DNA of 32,122 nt from Verrucomicrobiota bacterium (GCA_003217835.1 QHMQ01000106.1:1-32122), one strand, 5' to 3'. Numbered from the stretch's first letter, positions 1 through 8,160 are shown. The notes: generated by a model not told the origin, from the letters alone. Translations and numbers: made by a program.

Positions 1-81
1 TTCGCTGCCTGCAAAGAATATTTTGCGCGGAAAATCCAAATCCGCTTGCGACATGGTTGCGCTTCAGGAACGTGATCCGCA

Positions 82-1332
82 ATGTTTGATTTGCTGGCAA
101 CTGATCCTCGATCAAAAGCACGGCGGGGGCGGTTGACTACTCCACACGGCATCATTGAAACACCGGCGTTTATTCCAGTCGGAACACAAGGCAGCGTGAA
201 AGCGGTGAGTTCGCGCGAGCTGCGCGAGTTGGACGCGCAGATCATTCTCGGAAACACCTATCATCTTTTCGTTAGGCCAGGCCTCGAAGTGATCCGGCAT
301 TTCGGCGGACTACACAAATTCATGAATTGGAACGGACCGATCCTGACCGATAGCGGTGGTTACCAGATTTTTTCGCTCGCCAAATTGCGCAAAATTACTG
401 AGGAGGGCGTGCATTTTCAAAATCATGTTAACGGAACACCGGCGTTTATCAGTCCGGAAATCGCGATGGAGATTCAAATGACACTCGGTAGCGATATTGC
501 GATGGTGCTCGACGAATGTGCTCCGTATCCGTGTGAATACGATTACGCGGCGCGCAGCGCGGAAATGACGGCCCGCTGGGCGAGACGATGCAAAAGATGG
601 AGAGAAGAAAGCATCGAACATCCAACATCGAACATCCAACATCGAATGACAGAGTCTGAACAATCCGCAATCCGAAATCCGCAATCCGACATCGAGCGTC
701 AGCTTCTCTTCGGAATCGTTCAGGGCGCGACGTTTGAGGATCTGCGCAGATCAAGCGCACAGGCGATTGTCGATCTTGATTTCGACGGCTACGCGATTGG
801 CGGAGTGAGCGTCGGCGAGCCAGAAGAGGAAATGATGTGCGCGGTTGAATCGGCCGAGCCGGCATTGCCTAAAGATAAACCGCGTTACGCGATGGGCCTC
901 GGCACGCCGCCGCAGCTGCTGGAAATGATCGCGCGCGGAATAGACATGTTCGATTGCGTTTTGCCAACGCGCCTAGCGCGCAACGGAACCGCGTTTACCG
1001 CAAGCGGTACGATCAATTTGAAAAACGCCGAGTTCGCGCTCGACAAGAGCCCAATCGAAGAAAACTGCGTATGTCCAACCTGTCGCGAATTCGCTCGCGG
1101 ATATGTCCGCCATCTCATTAAGGCCGAAGAAATTCTCGGGCTGCGGCTGATCACGTTGCACAACCTGCATTTTTATCTGGATCTGATGAATCGAGCCCGC
1201 ACGGAGATAGAAAGGGGAACGTTCGATCAGTTTCGGAGAGAATTCGCGATGGGATACAAGGTGCGCGATGTCGACCTTGCAGCATCTGTAGGGGAAACTG
1301 TTAGCTTGCCACCGAATAAACCGGGACGCTGA
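82..1332 (+). CDS. tgt: Queuine/preQ1 tRNA-guanine transglycosylase (Tgt) with in-frame repeat insertion
   Basis: Exchanges guanine-34 of GUN-anticodon tRNAs for preQ1 in queuosine synthesis. The sequence shows the N-terminal TPHG..ETPAFIPVGTQG block, TDSGGYQ (D90, the family's general acid/base position), FGIVQG, IGGVSVGE, DMFDCVLPTR (D291 at the family nucleophile position) and the C-terminal CxCxxC...H zinc site (CVCPTC, LHNLHFY). At 416 residues it is longer than the usual roughly 370-380. The excess is largely residues 177-203, which are encoded by short-period repeats (612-689) between the RWARRCKRW helix and FGIVQG. The last 15 or so codons also come from a dispersed repeat. The ATG at 82 fits the family N-terminus. 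It is followed by yajC and secDF, the common bacterial order. The family call is near certain. Whether the enlarged enzyme is fully active is unknown. Confidence 0.96.
   Translation: MFDLLATDPRSKARRGRLTTPHGIIETPAFIPVGTQGSVKAVSSRELRELDAQIILGNTYHLFVRPGLEVIRHFGGLHKFMNWNGPILTDSGGYQIFSLAKLRKITEEGVHFQNHVNGTPAFISPEIAMEIQMTLGSDIAMVLDECAPYPCEYDYAARSAEMTARWARRCKRWREESIEHPTSNIQHRMTESEQSAIRNPQSDIERQLLFGIVQGATFEDLRRSSAQAIVDLDFDGYAIGGVSVGEPEEEMMCAVESAEPALPKDKPRYAMGLGTPPQLLEMIARGIDMFDCVLPTRLARNGTAFTASGTINLKNAEFALDKSPIEENCVCPTCREFARGYVRHLIKAEEILGLRLITLHNLHFYLDLMNRARTEIERGTFDQFRREFAMGYKVRDVDLAASVGETVSLPPNKPGR
612..689. repeat. Short-period repeat tracts inside tgt
   Basis: Two tracts lie back to back inside the tgt reading frame. 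From 612 to 648 a 14-base unit, CATCGAACATCCAA, is present about 2.6 times. From 662 to 689 a 7-base unit, AATCCGC/AATCCGA, is present four times. Together they keep the frame and encode the residues around 177-203, a polar stretch with no place in the Tgt fold. The same AATCCGC unit recurs at 1811-1845, and a reverse-complement relative of the first unit at 10449-10480. Confidence 0.9.
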
Positions 1333-1347
1333 CAGCGCCCCCTACAG
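1285..1347. repeat. Dispersed inverted-repeat element over the tgt stop codon
   Basis: CTGTAGGGG at 1286-1294 is matched by its exact reverse complement CCCCTACAG at 1339-1347, enclosing the tgt stop codon. The left part (1285-1310) matches 7058-7083 at all but 4 of 26 positions, so it is a repeat family and not a tgt-specific terminator. The last residues of Tgt are therefore repeat-derived. No T-run follows, so a rho-independent terminator is not supported. Confidence 0.7.
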
Positions 1348-1382
1348 TCAAACCTGCCGGTGAGGACAGCGGCCTCTACAGT
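1331..1382. repeat. Two direct copies of a GACAGCG...CTACAGT unit
   Basis: GACAGCG followed by a short C-rich stretch and CTACAGT occurs at 1331-1348 and again at 1365-1382, in the gap between tgt and yajC. The first copy shares its right end with the inverted-repeat element over the tgt stop codon. This looks like nested or tandem remnants of one repeat family. Confidence 0.6.
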
Positions 1383-1417
1383 TATTATGAATTGCAGCAC
1401 GCGCGTTCGGGTTTAAG

Positions 1418-1762
1418 GTGCGCTCTCCAAATCCCAGTAATATGCTCAACGCGCTTCTAGCCCAGGCACAAAGCCCCGCTCCAACCGGCCCGGGTGGTGG
1501 CTTTGGATTTTTCGTGCCGTTCATTTTCATTTTCATCATCATGTATTTTGTGATGTTCCGGCCACAGAAAAAGCGTCAGGAACAGCAGCAAAAATTGATC
1601 GCAAGCTTAAAGACTGGCGATCGGGTGATCACGAACGGTGGCATTCACGGGCTTATCTCCAACGTGAAGGAGACGACTGTAATCGTAAAAGTGGCCGATA
1701 ATGTGAAGATCGAAATGGAAAAATCGGCAGTCACGAACGTGGTGAAATCGGCGGAGAGCTAG
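1418..1762 (+). CDS. yajC: Preprotein translocase subunit YajC
   Basis: Small inner-membrane partner of SecDF that associates with the Sec translocon. The protein has a short polar, glycine/proline-rich N-terminus, one strongly hydrophobic helix (FFVPFIFIFIIMYFVMF), then the hallmark RPQKKRQEQQQK stretch and a small cytoplasmic domain with LKTGDRVITNGGIHG. Length (114 residues from GTG 1418, or 106 from ATG 1442) is normal. The ATG at 1442 (MLNALLAQAQS) is an equally good start, because neither candidate has a convincing Shine-Dalgarno sequence. It lies between tgt and the fused secDF gene, as in many bacteria. Confidence 0.93.
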   Translation: MRSPNPSNMLNALLAQAQSPAPTGPGGGFGFFVPFIFIFIIMYFVMFRPQKKRQEQQQKLIASLKTGDRVITNGGIHGLISNVKETTVIVKVADNVKIEMEKSAVTNVVKSAES

Positions 1763-1772
1763 AGGGTTAAAC

Positions 1773-1845
1773 AGTTGGAGAGTTGGAGAGTTGAAGCGAT
1801 GAGCAAGATCGACAATCCGCAATCGACAATCCGCAATCCGCAATC
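1773..1845. repeat. Short-period repeat tract filling the yajC-secDF gap
   Basis: The 86-base gap contains the 8-base unit AGTTGGAG twice plus AGTTGAAG (1773-1796), then GACAATCCGCAATC twice plus CGCAATC (1811-1845). The second tract ends three bases before the secDF GTG start and leaves no recognisable Shine-Dalgarno sequence. The AATCCGC unit is shared with the tract inside tgt. Confidence 0.9.
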
Positions 1846-1848
1846 AAA

Positions 1849-4188
1849 GTGACTCCCGCGCTTACATTTTTCATTGGACTGGTCATGCTTGTCCTCTTCG
1901 GTTGGTATTTTGCGACCGATCAGGGCCTGCGAAAGCGTCTGCTCGCATTAACGCTGACCGTTTTGCTCATCGTGTTCAGCATCGTCACGATCTGGCCGCC
2001 CGAGAAAAAGATCGCGCTCGGCCTCGACATTCAAGGCGGCACCTCCTTCCTCATTCGCTTGATGAAAGGGGATAAGGACGTGACCAAAGGCATGCTCGAC
2101 CAAGCTGTCGAAGTCATTCGCAAACGGGTCGATTACTTTGGCGCGAGCGAACCGATTATTAGTCCGGTCGGGAATGATCGAATTCTTGTCCAAATCCCGG
2201 GGCTCGACACCGCAAAGATTCAGGAAGCGCGCGATCAACTTTCACGTGTCGCGAAGCTCGAATTCCGTCTGGTTTACCCAGATAGCGGCGAACGGTTGCG
2301 CGCGATCGATGCCGGCAAGGAAGTGATCCCGCCGGAATACCGCATTGAGACATACCAAATGCGAGCGGAAGGAAACGAGAAGCCGAAGGAAGAACGGCTG
2401 CTGGTCAAAAAGAAAGCGGATCTCGGCGGCGATCGAGTTTCAGGATCGAACGCTTATTACGGCAACGAGGGTTGGACGGTGCAATTGAAATTCGACAGCG
2501 AAGGCGCCAAGAAGTTCGGGCAGATCACTGAGCAATACAAAGGCCACCGCTTTGCAATTGTTCTCGATGGCATCATTCAATCTGCCCCTGTTATTCGTGA
2601 TGCGATCTACGGTGGAGACGCGGTCATTACCGGAAAGTTCAGCGAGCAGGAGGCCCGCGGTCTGGCGAGCGTACTCGAGAATCCATTGCAAACGCCAGTG
2701 AGTATTGAGGAGGAGCGCAGCGTGTCACCCACGCTCGGATTGGATTCGATCCGGGCGAGCATTCTCGCAGGCTTGGTTGGCCTGGCCATTACGCTCGTCT
2801 GCGTAGCGATTTACTACAAAATTCCCGGTCTCGTCGCCAATCTCGCGCTCATCATCAACCTCATCCTGTTGATCGGAGCACTCACCATGTTCCGATTCGT
2901 TCTCACCTTGCCGGGCATCGCGGGCATCATCCTAACCATCGGCCTTTCGGTGGACGCAAACGTACTCATTTACGAACGATTGCGCGAAGAAATGGCTCTC
3001 GGAAAATCGCTTAAGATTGCGGTTAAAGCGGCCTACGAGAAAGCTTTTAGCTCTATCTTCGACGCCAACGTGACGACGCTGATTACAGCGGCGATTCTGT
3101 TTTGGAAGGCGAGCGGCCCAGTGAAAGGCTTCGCCATCTCACTTACGCTCGGCATTCTGGCCTCGTTATTTACGGCCCTCATCGTCGGCCGGAATTTTCT
3201 CGGTTGGTTTGTCGATACAGGGCGATTGAAACGCGTATCGATGTTGCATTTGATTTCATCGCAGCACATCAACTTCCTCGGTAAAGGTTTTCTCGCCTGC
3301 ATGTGTTCGCTCGCACTGCTTCTGGCCGGTGCGACGGCATTTTACACGCGCGGCGACCGCAATTTCGGCGTCGATTTCCGCGGTGGTGATTTGGTGACGT
3401 TGAGTGCGCCGAACAAGATTGACGTCGGGCAAGTTCGTGACGCACTGAAGCCGATTGGCTTCGCCGACGCATCGATTCAGGAGTCCGCGCAGGGCGGCAA
3501 AAGTTATATCACCGTGCGCACGCCGTTGAATACGAGTGACAAGGTGGAAAAACAGATCATACAGACAATGCCGAACGCGGCCTTTAAGGTGGAGGGCTCG
3601 GAGCGAGTGGGCGCACTCGTGGGTGGTGAGCTGGCGAGAAATTCGCTCGTCGCGCTCGGCCTCGGCATTCTGGGAATTTTAATCTTCGTAACCTTTCGCT
3701 TTGAGCTTTCCTTTGCAGTGGGGGCGATTGTTGCACTCTTGCACGATGTCCTCATCACGGTCGGCATGTTCTCTCTCTTTGGGCGCGAATTGACGCTCAC
3801 CATGGTCGGCGCTGTCCTGACGATCGCCGGCTACTCCATCAACGACACCATCGTTGTTTACGACCGGATCCGAGAAGGTCTTGCCAGCGGCCGTCGCGGT
3901 ATAATCGAGCAGATCATGAACGAAAGTATCAACCAGACGCTTAGCCGCACGATTCTTACAAGCACGGTGACGCTCATCCCGATTCTTTGTCTGTTTTTCT
4001 TCGGCGGCGCGGTGCTGCGCGATTTTTCCCTTGCCATTATTATTGGCGTGGTAGTCGGGACTTACTCTTCGATCTTTATCGCCTCCCCCATTGTCCTTTG
4101 GTGGACTCGCGCCCGCGGCGGCAGCGCTACTGCGCTGCGGCGAGAAGTCACTCAAAAAGCGACGACGGCCAATCCGCTCGCCCATTAG
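1849..4188 (+). CDS. secDF: Fused protein-export membrane protein SecDF
   Basis: Uses the proton gradient to pull secreted proteins through SecYEG from the periplasmic side. SecD and SecF are joined in one 779-residue chain. The SecD half has an N-terminal membrane helix, the D1 motif LGLDIQGGTSFLIRL near residue 57, a large periplasmic domain with IVLDG, and a helix bundle with SVDANVLIYERLREE near 367. The SecF half begins with a membrane helix near 480, NFGVDFRGGDLV near 505 and SINDTIVVYDRIREG near 664. Fusion is usual in Firmicutes and several other phyla. The start is GTG at 1849, directly after a repeat tract. Translation probably depends on coupling to yajC or on an unstructured leader. 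Confidence 0.96.
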   Translation: MTPALTFFIGLVMLVLFGWYFATDQGLRKRLLALTLTVLLIVFSIVTIWPPEKKIALGLDIQGGTSFLIRLMKGDKDVTKGMLDQAVEVIRKRVDYFGASEPIISPVGNDRILVQIPGLDTAKIQEARDQLSRVAKLEFRLVYPDSGERLRAIDAGKEVIPPEYRIETYQMRAEGNEKPKEERLLVKKKADLGGDRVSGSNAYYGNEGWTVQLKFDSEGAKKFGQITEQYKGHRFAIVLDGIIQSAPVIRDAIYGGDAVITGKFSEQEARGLASVLENPLQTPVSIEEERSVSPTLGLDSIRASILAGLVGLAITLVCVAIYYKIPGLVANLALIINLILLIGALTMFRFVLTLPGIAGIILTIGLSVDANVLIYERLREEMALGKSLKIAVKAAYEKAFSSIFDANVTTLITAAILFWKASGPVKGFAISLTLGILASLFTALIVGRNFLGWFVDTGRLKRVSMLHLISSQHINFLGKGFLACMCSLALLLAGATAFYTRGDRNFGVDFRGGDLVTLSAPNKIDVGQVRDALKPIGFADASIQESAQGGKSYITVRTPLNTSDKVEKQIIQTMPNAAFKVEGSERVGALVGGELARNSLVALGLGILGILIFVTFRFELSFAVGAIVALLHDVLITVGMFSLFGRELTLTMVGAVLTIAGYSINDTIVVYDRIREGLASGRRGIIEQIMNESINQTLSRTILTSTVTLIPILCLFFFGGAVLRDFSLAIIIGVVVGTYSSIFIASPIVLWWTRARGGSATALRREVTQKATTANPLAH

Positions 4189-4228
4189 GTGGGAGTTTTA
4201 AATAAAGTAGCGGAGTTATTCACAAAAG

Positions 4229-4257
4229 TTGACGAGCTTGCTTCGCCCGAGTAGGCT
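4229..4257 (+). promoter_or_regulatory. Possible sigma-70-type promoter for rpsU
   Basis: TTGACG at 4229-4234 is followed after 17 bases by TAGGCT at 4252-4257, in the gap between secDF and rpsU. The -35 box is good and the -10 box weak. CCGAG/CTCGG around the -10 can also form a small hairpin. It is a suggestion only. Confidence 0.3.
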
Positions 4258-4303
4258 CGGCCCGGTCAAGGAAGCTATTTACTGAGGACAGGAGTGATTA
4301 TCG

Positions 4304-4501
4304 ATGCCAGAAGTGATCGTTCGTAAGGGCGAACCCGTCGATCGCGCGTTGAAGCGGCTCAAAAGCAAGCTGGATGCGGAAGGGATTCTCGAGGAAGTGC
4401 GGCGTTTGCGCGCGTTCGAAACGCCAAATCAAAAGAGCCGCCGCAAAGCCAAAGCCAACGCCAAGCGTGGTCGAACGAGGTTCCGATTCAATCCATCCTA
4501 A
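4304..4501 (+). CDS. rpsU: 30S ribosomal protein bS21
   Basis: Small basic protein of the 30S platform, near the anti-Shine-Dalgarno end of 16S rRNA. The 65-residue sequence starts PEVIVRKGEPVDRALKRLK, the conserved bS21 N-terminus, and ends in a lysine/arginine-rich tail (KSRRKAKANAKRGRTR). Length is typical. An AGGA-containing stretch at about 4288-4292 lies upstream of the ATG at 4304 and is one of the better ribosome-binding sites in the window. The gene stands alone and converges on the tetrapyrrole operon. The 112-base gap after it holds only a 6-bp stem (GATTG/CAATC near 4576) without a T-run. Confidence 0.93.
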   Translation: MPEVIVRKGEPVDRALKRLKSKLDAEGILEEVRRLRAFETPNQKSRRKAKANAKRGRTRFRFNPS

Positions 4502-4613
4502 CGATTTCGGATTTGCGGGTAGCAGATTCCAGAATTCGAAGACGCCGAATCTCGCCCTTTGCCGCAGATAGAGACGATTGACACAATCGCCCGGACGGTG
4601 GAGGGGAATGTCC

Positions 4614-6158
4614 CTACCTTTCAAAAAAATCGCGGATTGCTTGCACCAAGCCGTCGATATCGTGGCGGGACGCTTCGACGTCGATCTTCAGACCGTGATC
4701 GCGGGCAGTCTTGGATGTGATCGGGCCGATGCTCGCGACTCGCATTCCTTTCGGCCAAGGAACGCCAAGCGCCAGAAAATTTTCCACAGTGGATGAGCTG
4801 GTAAACGTGATGAGATCAGCCCCTTCTTCCAATAGCTGCTGGCGCGCACCCGTGGTGTCGCGCGTCTCCGGCACCGTACGATAAGCGAAGCCTTCATCCA
4901 CAATTGCTCCCAAGGCCGAGAGTTGTTTTAAAAGCACATCGCGCCCCTTTTCCGCGCGCACCAGGAGAACCCGCAAATTTTCCACGCCGCCCTGCTTCCT
5001 AAATTCCCGTACCACCGCTTCAGCAATGAATTCGTCCGGCTGAAGATCGACATGTAAACGAAAGTCTTTCACCCGCTGCGTTGTCGCCGCCCCGATCGCC
5101 GCGATCTTTGCCCCACCGATCTCACGCGCGTCGTCGTAGAGTTTAAAGAAGATTTCGAAAAACGCTTCGACGCCATTTGCGCTTGTGAAAATGATCCAGT
5201 CGTAAGCGTGCGCGTCCTGCACCAACTCGGCGAACTCGCGCAAATCCGCCGGCGGCTCGATTCGAATCGTTGGCAATTCAAACACATGCGCGCCGAGGGC
5301 GCGCAACTTTCCGCTCAGCGCGCTTGCCTGTTTCCGGCTTCGCGTAACTACGATCCGTTTTCCAGAAAGCGGCCGCTTCTCGTACCAATTTAGGCTTTCT
5401 CGTAAGGCAACAACTTCGCCAAACACCGCGACTGCGGGTGCTTGGAAACCGCGATCCGCGGCGCGCGGCGCGATGTTTTTCAACGTTCCCGTCAACGTTT
5501 CCTGGCGACCAGTCGTTCCCCAACGAACAAGCGCCACTGGCAAATCCTCTCGTACGCCTTGCTTAAGCATTTCCCGTGTAATCGGTTCAAGCCGTTCCAC
5601 GCCCATCAGCATCACTTGCGTACCGCCAAGTTTTGCCAGCGCAGCATAATCAATCGCACTTTCGGTTTTTCCGGGATCTTCGTGGCCGGTAAAAAATGTG
5701 ACGTGCGAATTCTCTGCACGATGTGTCACTGGAATTCCGGCATAAGCCGGTCCGGCGATGGCTGAGGTGATTCCCGGCACAATTTCAAATTCAATTCCCG
5801 CATCGACAATTGCTTTTGCCTCTTCCGCGCCGCGTCCAAAAACAAACGGATCGCCGCCTTTTAATCGGACAACCTGTTTTCCGCCGCATGCTTTCTCGAC
5901 CAGAAGCGTGTTGATTTCTTGTTGACTCAGCAAGTGTTCGCCCGCTCTTTTTCCAGCGTAAATTATCTCCGCGTCGTCTCGCGCCCAGCCCAGCATCTCC
6001 GGATTTGCCAGATGATCGTGAACGATCACATCCGCCTGCTCGATGCACTGCTTGGCCCGCAATGTCACCAAGCCAAGATCTCCTGGCCCGGCGCCGACTA
6101 GATAAACCTTCCCTCTCTCGCCTTCGCTTCGACTCTTACTCTTAGTCTTACTCGCCAT
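4614..6158 (-). CDS. cobA-hemD: Fused uroporphyrinogen-III C-methyltransferase / uroporphyrinogen-III synthase
   Basis: Bifunctional tetrapyrrole enzyme. The N-terminal half (about residues 15-255) is a SUMT methylase making precorrin-2 for siroheme or cobalamin. It shows VYLVGAGPGDLGLVTLRA, VVRLKGGDPFVFGRG, VPGITSAIAGPAYAGIPVTHR and MGVERL. The C-terminal half (about 265-514) is HemD, which cyclises hydroxymethylbilane to uroporphyrinogen III: GKRIVVTRSRKQASALS, WIIFTSANGVEAFF, IAAIGAATTQ and LITFTSSSTVENFL. The gene is last in an operon transcribed hemX-like, hemA, hemC, cobA-hemD and its start overlaps hemC by 11 bases. Fusions of this order are known in Firmicutes and other phyla. The basic, serine-rich first 14 residues may be dispensable. 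Confidence 0.95.
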   Translation of the reverse strand: MASKTKSKSRSEGERGKVYLVGAGPGDLGLVTLRAKQCIEQADVIVHDHLANPEMLGWARDDAEIIYAGKRAGEHLLSQQEINTLLVEKACGGKQVVRLKGGDPFVFGRGAEEAKAIVDAGIEFEIVPGITSAIAGPAYAGIPVTHRAENSHVTFFTGHEDPGKTESAIDYAALAKLGGTQVMLMGVERLEPITREMLKQGVREDLPVALVRWGTTGRQETLTGTLKNIAPRAADRGFQAPAVAVFGEVVALRESLNWYEKRPLSGKRIVVTRSRKQASALSGKLRALGAHVFELPTIRIEPPADLREFAELVQDAHAYDWIIFTSANGVEAFFEIFFKLYDDAREIGGAKIAAIGAATTQRVKDFRLHVDLQPDEFIAEAVVREFRKQGGVENLRVLLVRAEKGRDVLLKQLSALGAIVDEGFAYRTVPETRDTTGARQQLLEEGADLITFTSSSTVENFLALGVPWPKGMRVASIGPITSKTARDHGLKIDVEASRHDIDGLVQAIRDFFER

Positions 6159-7035
6159 TTATTTGTCGGAGCAGTTCTGCAGCCAGACGCTCACAGTCGT
6201 CACATCGACCTTCAACTCTGCCTGCGCGTGGCGCGCCTGATCCGTCCTGGAAAACTTGCGCGCGCATTTTCATATTCCCGCTTTTGGTTGTCGCCAAAAC
6301 GCCCACGGGCGAATTGCAGTCGCCTTGTAGCACGCGGAGAAATTCGCGCTCCGCTCGCAGACAAAGCAGCGTCTCGCGATCGTTCACAGCCTGGACAACC
6401 GCTCTTATGCTTTCTCCCGCCGGCAAAAAGATCTCGCTCAGAAGGATCTCAGTAAAGAACTGCCCCCCTTCGAAACTCATTTCGTGCTGCCCCAGCGAGA
6501 GGCCAAGCCGCTCGAGTCCAGCGCGCGCGAGGACGATCGCATCCCAATCGTTCTCGGCGAGTTTGCACAAGCGAGTTGGCACATTGCCGCGAAGATCGAC
6601 AATTTTGAGGTCCGGACGTTTCCAGGAAAGCTGATGTTTCCTTCGCACACTACCGGTCGCGATCGTCGCACCTTCCCGAAGCGAAGTTAAACCGCCCGGC
6701 TGTTTCGCAATCAGCATGTCACCCATCGGTGCACGTGGAAGAACCGCTGCGATCTCCGCGCTCGGGTTCGTTTCGCTCGGCAAATCTTTGGCACTGTGCA
6801 CTGCAACATCAACATCTCCGGCGAGAAGCGCTCGCTCGAGTTCTGCGGTAAACAATCCTTTTCGCCCCTGGCGGATGTCTCCAGTTTTCAGGTGCGTTTC
6901 ATCACCGCTGGTCCGAATGATTTTCGTTTCGATCGTAAGATCCGGGCATTTTTCGCCCAATGCCTCTTCCACCATCCGTGCCTGAGCCCGGGCCAGTTCG
7001 CTGCCGCGCGTTCCGATTACGATCTTATTGTCCAT
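6148..7035 (-). CDS. hemC: Hydroxymethylbilane synthase (porphobilinogen deaminase)
   Basis: Polymerises four porphobilinogens into hydroxymethylbilane. The sequence has the N-terminal IGTRGSELARAQA, the catalytic VAVHSAKDLP, ATGSVRRKHQL, DLRGNVPTRLCKL and the cofactor loop LQGDCNSPVG. C240 in that loop is the dipyrromethane attachment cysteine. At 295 residues the length is slightly short of the common 300-310. ATG at 7035. Its product feeds directly to the HemD domain encoded by the overlapping downstream gene. Confidence 0.96.
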   Translation of the reverse strand: MDNKIVIGTRGSELARAQARMVEEALGEKCPDLTIETKIIRTSGDETHLKTGDIRQGRKGLFTAELERALLAGDVDVAVHSAKDLPSETNPSAEIAAVLPRAPMGDMLIAKQPGGLTSLREGATIATGSVRRKHQLSWKRPDLKIVDLRGNVPTRLCKLAENDWDAIVLARAGLERLGLSLGQHEMSFEGGQFFTEILLSEIFLPAGESIRAVVQAVNDRETLLCLRAEREFLRVLQGDCNSPVGVLATTKSGNMKMRAQVFQDGSGAPRAGRVEGRCDDCERLAAELLRQINGE

Positions 7036-7057
7036 CCCGACAATGTAGCGTCGGTAT

Positions 7058-7083
7058 TCTGTAGGGGAAGCCGTTGGCTTCCC
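7058..7083. repeat. Dispersed hairpin repeat in the hemA-hemC gap
   Basis: The 51-base gap holds TCTGTAGGGGAAGCC, a GTT loop and GGCTTCCC. The stem GGGAAGCC/GGCTTCCC is a perfect 8 bp (7065-7072 with 7076-7083). It matches 1285-1310 at the tgt stop codon in 22 of 26 bases. There is no T-run on either side, so it reads as a repeat copy between two operon genes and not as a terminator. Confidence 0.75.
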
Positions 7084-7086
7084 TCG

Positions 7087-8160
7087 TCACGATTCCGAGG
7101 TCCGTAGCGGCGTTTCTCCCAATGCTCGATCCTCCGTACTCGGCGGCGCATTGCAATCCAATCTATGGGAAATCGATTTACCAAAGGCCGCGACATGTTC
7201 AGTGATGATCGCTTCGGCAGCGGCAATTTGCTGACGGCGGAGCGCCAGCGATTGCTCTGCGACCGATTGCAAGGAATCGATATCGTAAAGATAAACGGCT
7301 TCCATTTCGTTTACGCTAGGATCCACATCGCGCGGCACCGCGATGTCGATAATGAAAAGCGGCCGATCGACGCGATTGCGCAACATCGCCGACAGATTTT
7401 CGGGAGTGAGCAAAGGCGTTTCGGAGGAGGTCGATGTAATCAATATGTCGATTTCACGGCATTGCGACGGCCATTCATCAAATCGAACAGCCTGGCCGCC
7501 GACGAGTCGTGCCAGTTCCTCGGCGCGATCACTCGAACGGTTGCTCACGCGAAGATCGGTCACACCGCGTGAAACGAGCGCCCGCGCCGTCCGCTCGCTC
7601 GTTTCACCGGCGCCCAGTACGAGCACTTTGCAATTGCCAAGTTGGCCGAAGATTCTTTGCGCAAGATCGACCGCGACCGATCCGACCGATACCGAGCCGC
7701 GCGTGATATCAGTGTGCGTGCGCACTTGCTTCGCCACGTGGAAGGCGCGTTGAAACAATCGATGCAAGCAGGGCCCGGCCGCGCCGGACGCGCGCGCCGA
7801 TTCATACGCCTTTTTCGCTTGGCCGAGAATCTCGCTCTCGCCCACAACCATCGAATCGAGCCCTGAAGCGACGCGAAAAAGATGCTGCACACAGCGAGTG
7901 TCCTCGTAGCGGTAAAATGCCAGCGCATATTCTTCAGTCTTATTGTCGACCTTGCGCACGAGGCATCGCGCGATCTCATCTGTCGACACACGTTCTTCTG
8001 ACGCGCCGTAAACTTCGACGCGATTACAGGTCGTAAGTAGCAGCGCTTCCGCGCAACCTGCTGCCCGCAGAATGCAATCGGTCTCAGCGTGGCCGGCGAA
8101 GCGTTCGCGCGTTTCTACGTTCGCGGTGTGATGACTCAAGCCGACACAAAAAAGATTCAT
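7087..8160 (-). CDS. hemA: Glutamyl-tRNA reductase, short C-terminus
   Basis: First committed step of C5 heme synthesis, reducing glutamyl-tRNA to glutamate-1-semialdehyde. The chosen ATG at 8160 gives NLFCVGLSHHTANVETRER, the family N-terminus. The open frame runs further upstream to 8403, but that part overlaps the preceding gene. Visible motifs are LLTTCNRVE (C45, catalytic cysteine), VASGLDSMVVGESEILGQAKKAY and the NADPH domain VLVLGAGETSERTARAL. The protein is about 358 residues, against about 400-430 for many homologues. It ends just after the spinal helix, so most of the C-terminal dimerisation domain is missing. The start overlaps the upstream stop as ATGA, so translation is probably coupled. 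Confidence 0.94.
   Translation of the reverse strand: MNLFCVGLSHHTANVETRERFAGHAETDCILRAAGCAEALLLTTCNRVEVYGASEERVSTDEIARCLVRKVDNKTEEYALAFYRYEDTRCVQHLFRVASGLDSMVVGESEILGQAKKAYESARASGAAGPCLHRLFQRAFHVAKQVRTHTDITRGSVSVGSVAVDLAQRIFGQLGNCKVLVLGAGETSERTARALVSRGVTDLRVSNRSSDRAEELARLVGGQAVRFDEWPSQCREIDILITSTSSETPLLTPENLSAMLRNRVDRPLFIIDIAVPRDVDPSVNEMEAVYLYDIDSLQSVAEQSLALRRQQIAAAEAIITEHVAAFGKSISHRLDCNAPPSTEDRALGETPLRTSES

Noticed and set aside
1..81. End of an upstream gene (for example queA)
   Set aside because: All three plus frames are short here and none matches the QueA C-terminus or anything else I recognise. Nothing can be claimed.
4575..4620. Terminator between rpsU and cobA-hemD
   Set aside because: Small stems exist (GATTG/CAATC and a weak GGTAGGGA/CCCCTCCACC), but none is followed by a T-run in the right direction.
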